A DNA stretch of 8,870 bases. It comes from JAYZAP01 sp964645285. Lineage in GTDB: Bacteria; Pseudomonadota; Alphaproteobacteria; JAAXGF01. Shown piece after piece: positions 7,202 through 8,870 of this stretch. A model generated the notes under the pieces. The model saw only the letters and a list, made by a program, of their open reading frames with translations. It was not told the origin of the DNA and made no database searches. The stretch spans positions 1 through 8,870 of the forward strand of contig CAZYDR010000138.1 in NCBI GenBank assembly GCA_964645285.1. The letters run 5' to 3'. Position 1 is the first letter of the stretch. Every line of letters starts with the position of its first letter. Position numbers and translations under genes: made by a program.

Positions 7202-7601
7202 CTACTGCTTGTCGTAGAGATCGAGATACTTTTGCGGAATTTCTAGAGTCGGTTTGCCGTTTTTGTCGATAACGACACAGTCGCAATTCGATCCATTCTC
7301 TTTGCGAAGCCGATCACAGTCGTTCAGGGCAACATTCGCGAGTTTGCTGGCAAACATGGGCACGTTAATACCCGGTAAAATGACCGGCAGCGACCTGGGT
7401 TCGTGTGGAATTTTCCCAGTTGATATAACTGACAAACGCCTTGTTTTCTCTGATGTCGTTGTATCGTTTTTGGGGGCTCAGTATTTGATTGTAGAACGTG
7501 GTGGCGACATCCTCGTCATCGGCGAAAAACGCTGGCATTGTCCCACATATTGAGATTGAAAGCCCAGCCGCGACGCCGAGTGACCGCAAAATCAAACTCA
7601 T
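7202..7601 (-). pseudogene. Frameshifted small exported protein, unrecognised family
   Basis: Two overlapping minus-strand frames look like one small secreted protein of about 131 residues. It starts at ATG 7601, with GGAGG five bases upstream; an adjacent ATG at 7604 is spaced too closely. A signal peptide (MSLILRSLGVAAGLSISICG, cleavage near AFFA-DD) is followed by QKRYNDIRENKAFVSYINW and then by a stop at 7367-7365. Skipping one G in GGG at 7373-7371 joins TQVAAGHFTG to INVPMFASKLANVALNDC in the other frame. That frame continues to CDCVVIDKNGKPTLEIP and a stop at 7204-7202. The join gives an 'AFV ... AxG ... ALNDC ... C.VVDKNGK' layout resembling small periplasmic repeat-like proteins, which is why I favour a frameshift over two genes. 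I do not recognise a family or function. The segment looks richer in A+T than its flanks. Confidence 0.6.
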
Positions 7602-7644
7602 CATTGCCTCCAATAGTCAGTAAGGCTGGCGAGTGTCAATAATT

Positions 7645-7673
7645 ACAATATTCGCGCGTCGCTACCGTAACAA
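7645..7673 (-). promoter_or_regulatory. Weak candidate promoter for the small exported gene
   Basis: On the minus strand, TTGTTA (7673-7668) and TATTGT (7650-7645) are separated by 17 bases. Each hexamer matches four of six sigma70 consensus positions, and the pair lies about 45 bases ahead of the ATG at 7601. This is only a motif match, and the gene it would serve is broken. Confidence 0.22.
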
Positions 7674-7691
7674 TGGAACAAAAAATTCCAT
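7673..7691. repeat. Short inverted repeat in the sdhC upstream region
   Basis: ATGGAA and TTCCAT flank the seven-base spacer CAAAAAA. The site lies about 80 bases upstream of the -35 hexamer of the sdh promoter and overlaps the candidate promoter of the divergent broken gene. It could bind a dimeric regulator, but a six-base arm is short enough to arise by chance. GGAACA (7675-7680) also recurs inverted as TGTTCC at 7741-7746. Confidence 0.35.
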
Positions 7692-7773
7692 AGAACGACT
7701 GAGGTGTATGGCGGGAAGTGCGAACCGTTACGCCTCGGCATGTTCCGGTGATGAATTCCGCTCCAGCCCGTGA

Positions 7774-7801
7774 TTGACTTGCTACCACGGGGGTTTACAA
7801 T
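7774..7801 (+). promoter_or_regulatory. Probable sigma70-type promoter of the sdh operon
   Basis: TTGACT (7774-7779) and TACAAT (7796-7801) each match five of six consensus positions, with a 16-base spacer. Transcription would begin near 7808, giving a leader of roughly 48 bases before the sdhC ATG. This is the best promoter-like sequence I found in the window and it sits exactly where an sdhCDAB promoter is expected. Confidence 0.62.
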
Positions 7802-7855
7802 TGCCCGCGCCGCTTCATTTCGGGGCGTGTTTCGATTGGTCGGGAGACTGGAATC

Positions 7856-8266
7856 ATGGCCCAAGCCGAGCGGCCCCTATCGCCTCATATGTCGATTTAC
7901 AGGCCACAAATGACGGCGACCCTGTCGATCATTCACCGCATGACCGGGGTCGGACTTGCTGTCGGCACCCTGTTCATAACGGTATGGCTGCTGTCGGCGG
8001 CGTGGAGCCCGGACGCCTTCCATTGGGTTCAGGGGTTCTACTCATCGATCATCGGCAATCTGGTGTTGCTCGGGTTTTCCCTGTGCCTGTTTTATCATCT
8101 GTGCAACGGCGTCCGGCACCTGCTATGGGATATCGGCTGGAACCTCGAGATCAGAAGCGTCTACCGGTCCGGCTGGATCATGCTGTTCTTCGCGGCGGTG
8201 CTGACCACTTTCGCCTGGATCCTTGCTCTGGATTTCGCCGATGTCATGGCGGGAGGTGGATCATGA
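7856..8266 (+). CDS. sdhC: Succinate dehydrogenase cytochrome b556 subunit
   Basis: This 136-residue membrane anchor of complex II, with SdhD, holds haem b and the quinone site in the inner membrane. RPLSPHMSIYRPQMT at residues 7-20 is the typical N-terminal signature. SIIHRMTG (24-31) contains Ser24 and Arg28, equivalent to the quinone-site Ser27 and Arg31 of E. coli. YHLCNGVRHLLWD (80-92) contains His81, the expected haem ligand. Three membrane helices are visible at about 27-50, 63-86 and 106-128. The ATG at 7856 has GGGAG ten to fourteen bases upstream and follows the promoter at 7774-7801. The stop overlaps the sdhD start by four bases (ATGA), which suggests translational coupling. Length and order are normal for alphaproteobacteria. 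Confidence 0.96.
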   Translation: MAQAERPLSPHMSIYRPQMTATLSIIHRMTGVGLAVGTLFITVWLLSAAWSPDAFHWVQGFYSSIIGNLVLLGFSLCLFYHLCNGVRHLLWDIGWNLEIRSVYRSGWIMLFFAAVLTTFAWILALDFADVMAGGGS

Positions 8267-8643
8267 GCCTGCGTTCACCCATCGGCCGGGTTCGCGGCCT
8301 TGGTTCGGCCAAGGAGGGCACCGGCCACTTCTGGGCCCAGCGGATCACGGCCGTGGCTCTGATCCCGCTGACCTTCATGTTCGTGGTCATCATTTTCAAT
8401 TTCATCGGCGCCGATCACGCCCGCGCCGTGGCGCTCATGGGCAATCCCCTGGTCGCCGTGGTCATGCTGATGTTCATCATCGCCAGCTTCTATCATTCCC
8501 AGCTCGGTCTCCAGGTGGTGATCGAGGACTACATTCAGCACGAGGGCCTCAAGACCGCGTCGGTACTGGCCGTCTCGCTCGGTACTTTCGCTCTCGGTAT
8601 TGCCAGTGTGTTCGCCGTTCTCAAGCTTTCATTCGGGGGATAG
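8263..8643 (+). CDS. sdhD: Succinate dehydrogenase hydrophobic membrane anchor subunit
   Basis: The 126-residue partner of SdhC has three membrane helices (about 28-48, 60-80 and 98-121). SFYHSQLGLQVVIEDYIQHEG carries His78, in the position of the haem ligand His71 of E. coli SdhD. It also carries Asp89-Tyr90, matching the quinone-site Asp-Tyr pair. The N-terminal SPIGRVRGLGSAKEGTGHFW is the usual alphaproteobacterial form. The reading frame is open far upstream, but the start at 8263 is fixed by the strong GGGAGGTGG just before it, by the ATGA overlap with the sdhC stop, and by family length. sdhA follows after six bases. All expected residues are present, so complex II assembly should be normal. 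Confidence 0.95.
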   Translation: MSLRSPIGRVRGLGSAKEGTGHFWAQRITAVALIPLTFMFVVIIFNFIGADHARAVALMGNPLVAVVMLMFIIASFYHSQLGLQVVIEDYIQHEGLKTASVLAVSLGTFALGIASVFAVLKLSFGG

Positions 8644-8649
8644 TAACCC

Positions 8650-8870
8650 ATGTCCGAAGCCTACCCGTTAACCGACCACACCTATGACGTGGTCGTCGTC
8701 GGCGCAGGCGGCGCCGGCCTGCGCGCCACCTTCGGCATGGCCGAACGGGGCCTCAAAACCGCCTGCCTGACCAAGGTGTTTCCGACCCGCAGCCATACCG
8801 TCGCCGCCCAGGGCGGCATGAGCGCGGCGCTCGGCAACAACGGCGAGGACGACTGGCGCTGGCACATGTA
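8650..8870 (+). CDS. sdhA: Succinate dehydrogenase flavoprotein subunit, 3' truncated by window edge
   Basis: Only the first 73 codons of this roughly 600-residue subunit are present. YDVVVVGAGGAGLRAT (residues 12-27) is the Rossmann-type FAD-binding GxGxxG region. FPTRSHTVAAQGGMSAALGN follows, in which His49 is the histidine that bears covalently bound FAD in succinate dehydrogenases. The subunit oxidises succinate to fumarate on the cytoplasmic face of the membrane and passes electrons through SdhB iron-sulfur centres to the SdhCD quinone site. The ATG at 8650 is preceded by GGGGGA at the end of sdhD. sdhB should lie to the right of the window. Confidence 0.97.
   Translation, partial: MSEAYPLTDHTYDVVVVGAGGAGLRATFGMAERGLKTACLTKVFPTRSHTVAAQGGMSAALGNNGEDDWRWHM

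Noticed and set aside
7774..8262. Upstream open extension of the sdhD frame across sdhC
   Set aside because: It has no family similarity before 8263. The strong ribosome-binding site and ATGA overlap fix the sdhD start at 8263.
1..8870. CRISPR array, tRNA genes, insertion sequences, phage or toxin-antitoxin genes
   Set aside because: I looked for repeated spacers, cloverleaf-like ends, terminal inverted repeats and transposase or integrase motifs and saw none.

Overview
The window is GC-rich and densely coded, and it reads as an alphaproteobacterial chromosome segment, probably Rhodospirillales-like. The main reasons are a (3S)-malyl-CoA thioesterase (Mcl2-type) gene followed by a mesaconyl-CoA hydratase (mch) gene just upstream of an sdhC-sdhD-sdhA operon. 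From memory, this arrangement resembles the Rhodobacter sphaeroides ethylmalonyl-CoA pathway/succinate dehydrogenase neighbourhood. The SdhC and SdhD sequences are also of the alphaproteobacterial type. No tRNA, rRNA, CRISPR array, insertion sequence or phage gene is visible.

Layout. Positions 1-649 (+) hold the 3' part of a short-chain dehydrogenase/reductase (SDR). Facing it on the minus strand are a pyridoxamine-phosphate-oxidase-like flavoprotein (659-1060) and, 12 bases upstream of that, a DUF1989/urea-carboxylase-associated protein (1073-1687). Further upstream on the same strand is a kinase-fold phosphotransferase (1759-2862). A gap of about 165 bases leads to a secreted metallophosphoesterase relic (3028-4027, -). 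That relic has an in-frame TAG, a frameshift and substitutions in catalytic motifs.

A plus-strand run then begins: Mcl2-like enzyme (4279-5154), Mch (5163-6221), a GNAT acetyltransferase that starts inside the mch stop codon (6221-6718), and a GFA-type zinc protein (6729-7199). Next comes a second broken minus-strand gene for a small exported protein (7202-7601, one frameshift). A promoter region with a near-consensus sigma70 site precedes sdhC (7856-8266), sdhD (8263-8643) and the first 73 codons of sdhA (from 8650).

How the genes fit together. Mch and the malyl-CoA enzyme belong to acetyl-CoA assimilation by the ethylmalonyl-CoA pathway, which ends in succinyl-CoA and malate. Succinate dehydrogenase next door carries that carbon through the TCA cycle and passes electrons to quinone. 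The left-hand genes look like an accessory small-molecule metabolism set without a clear shared substrate. The two decayed minus-strand genes both encode exported proteins, both look richer in A+T than their neighbours, and both sit at the borders of the intact mcl2-mch-GNAT-GFA block. I see no convincing new defence or mobile system. The most unusual material is these two relics and the inverted repeats in the control regions.
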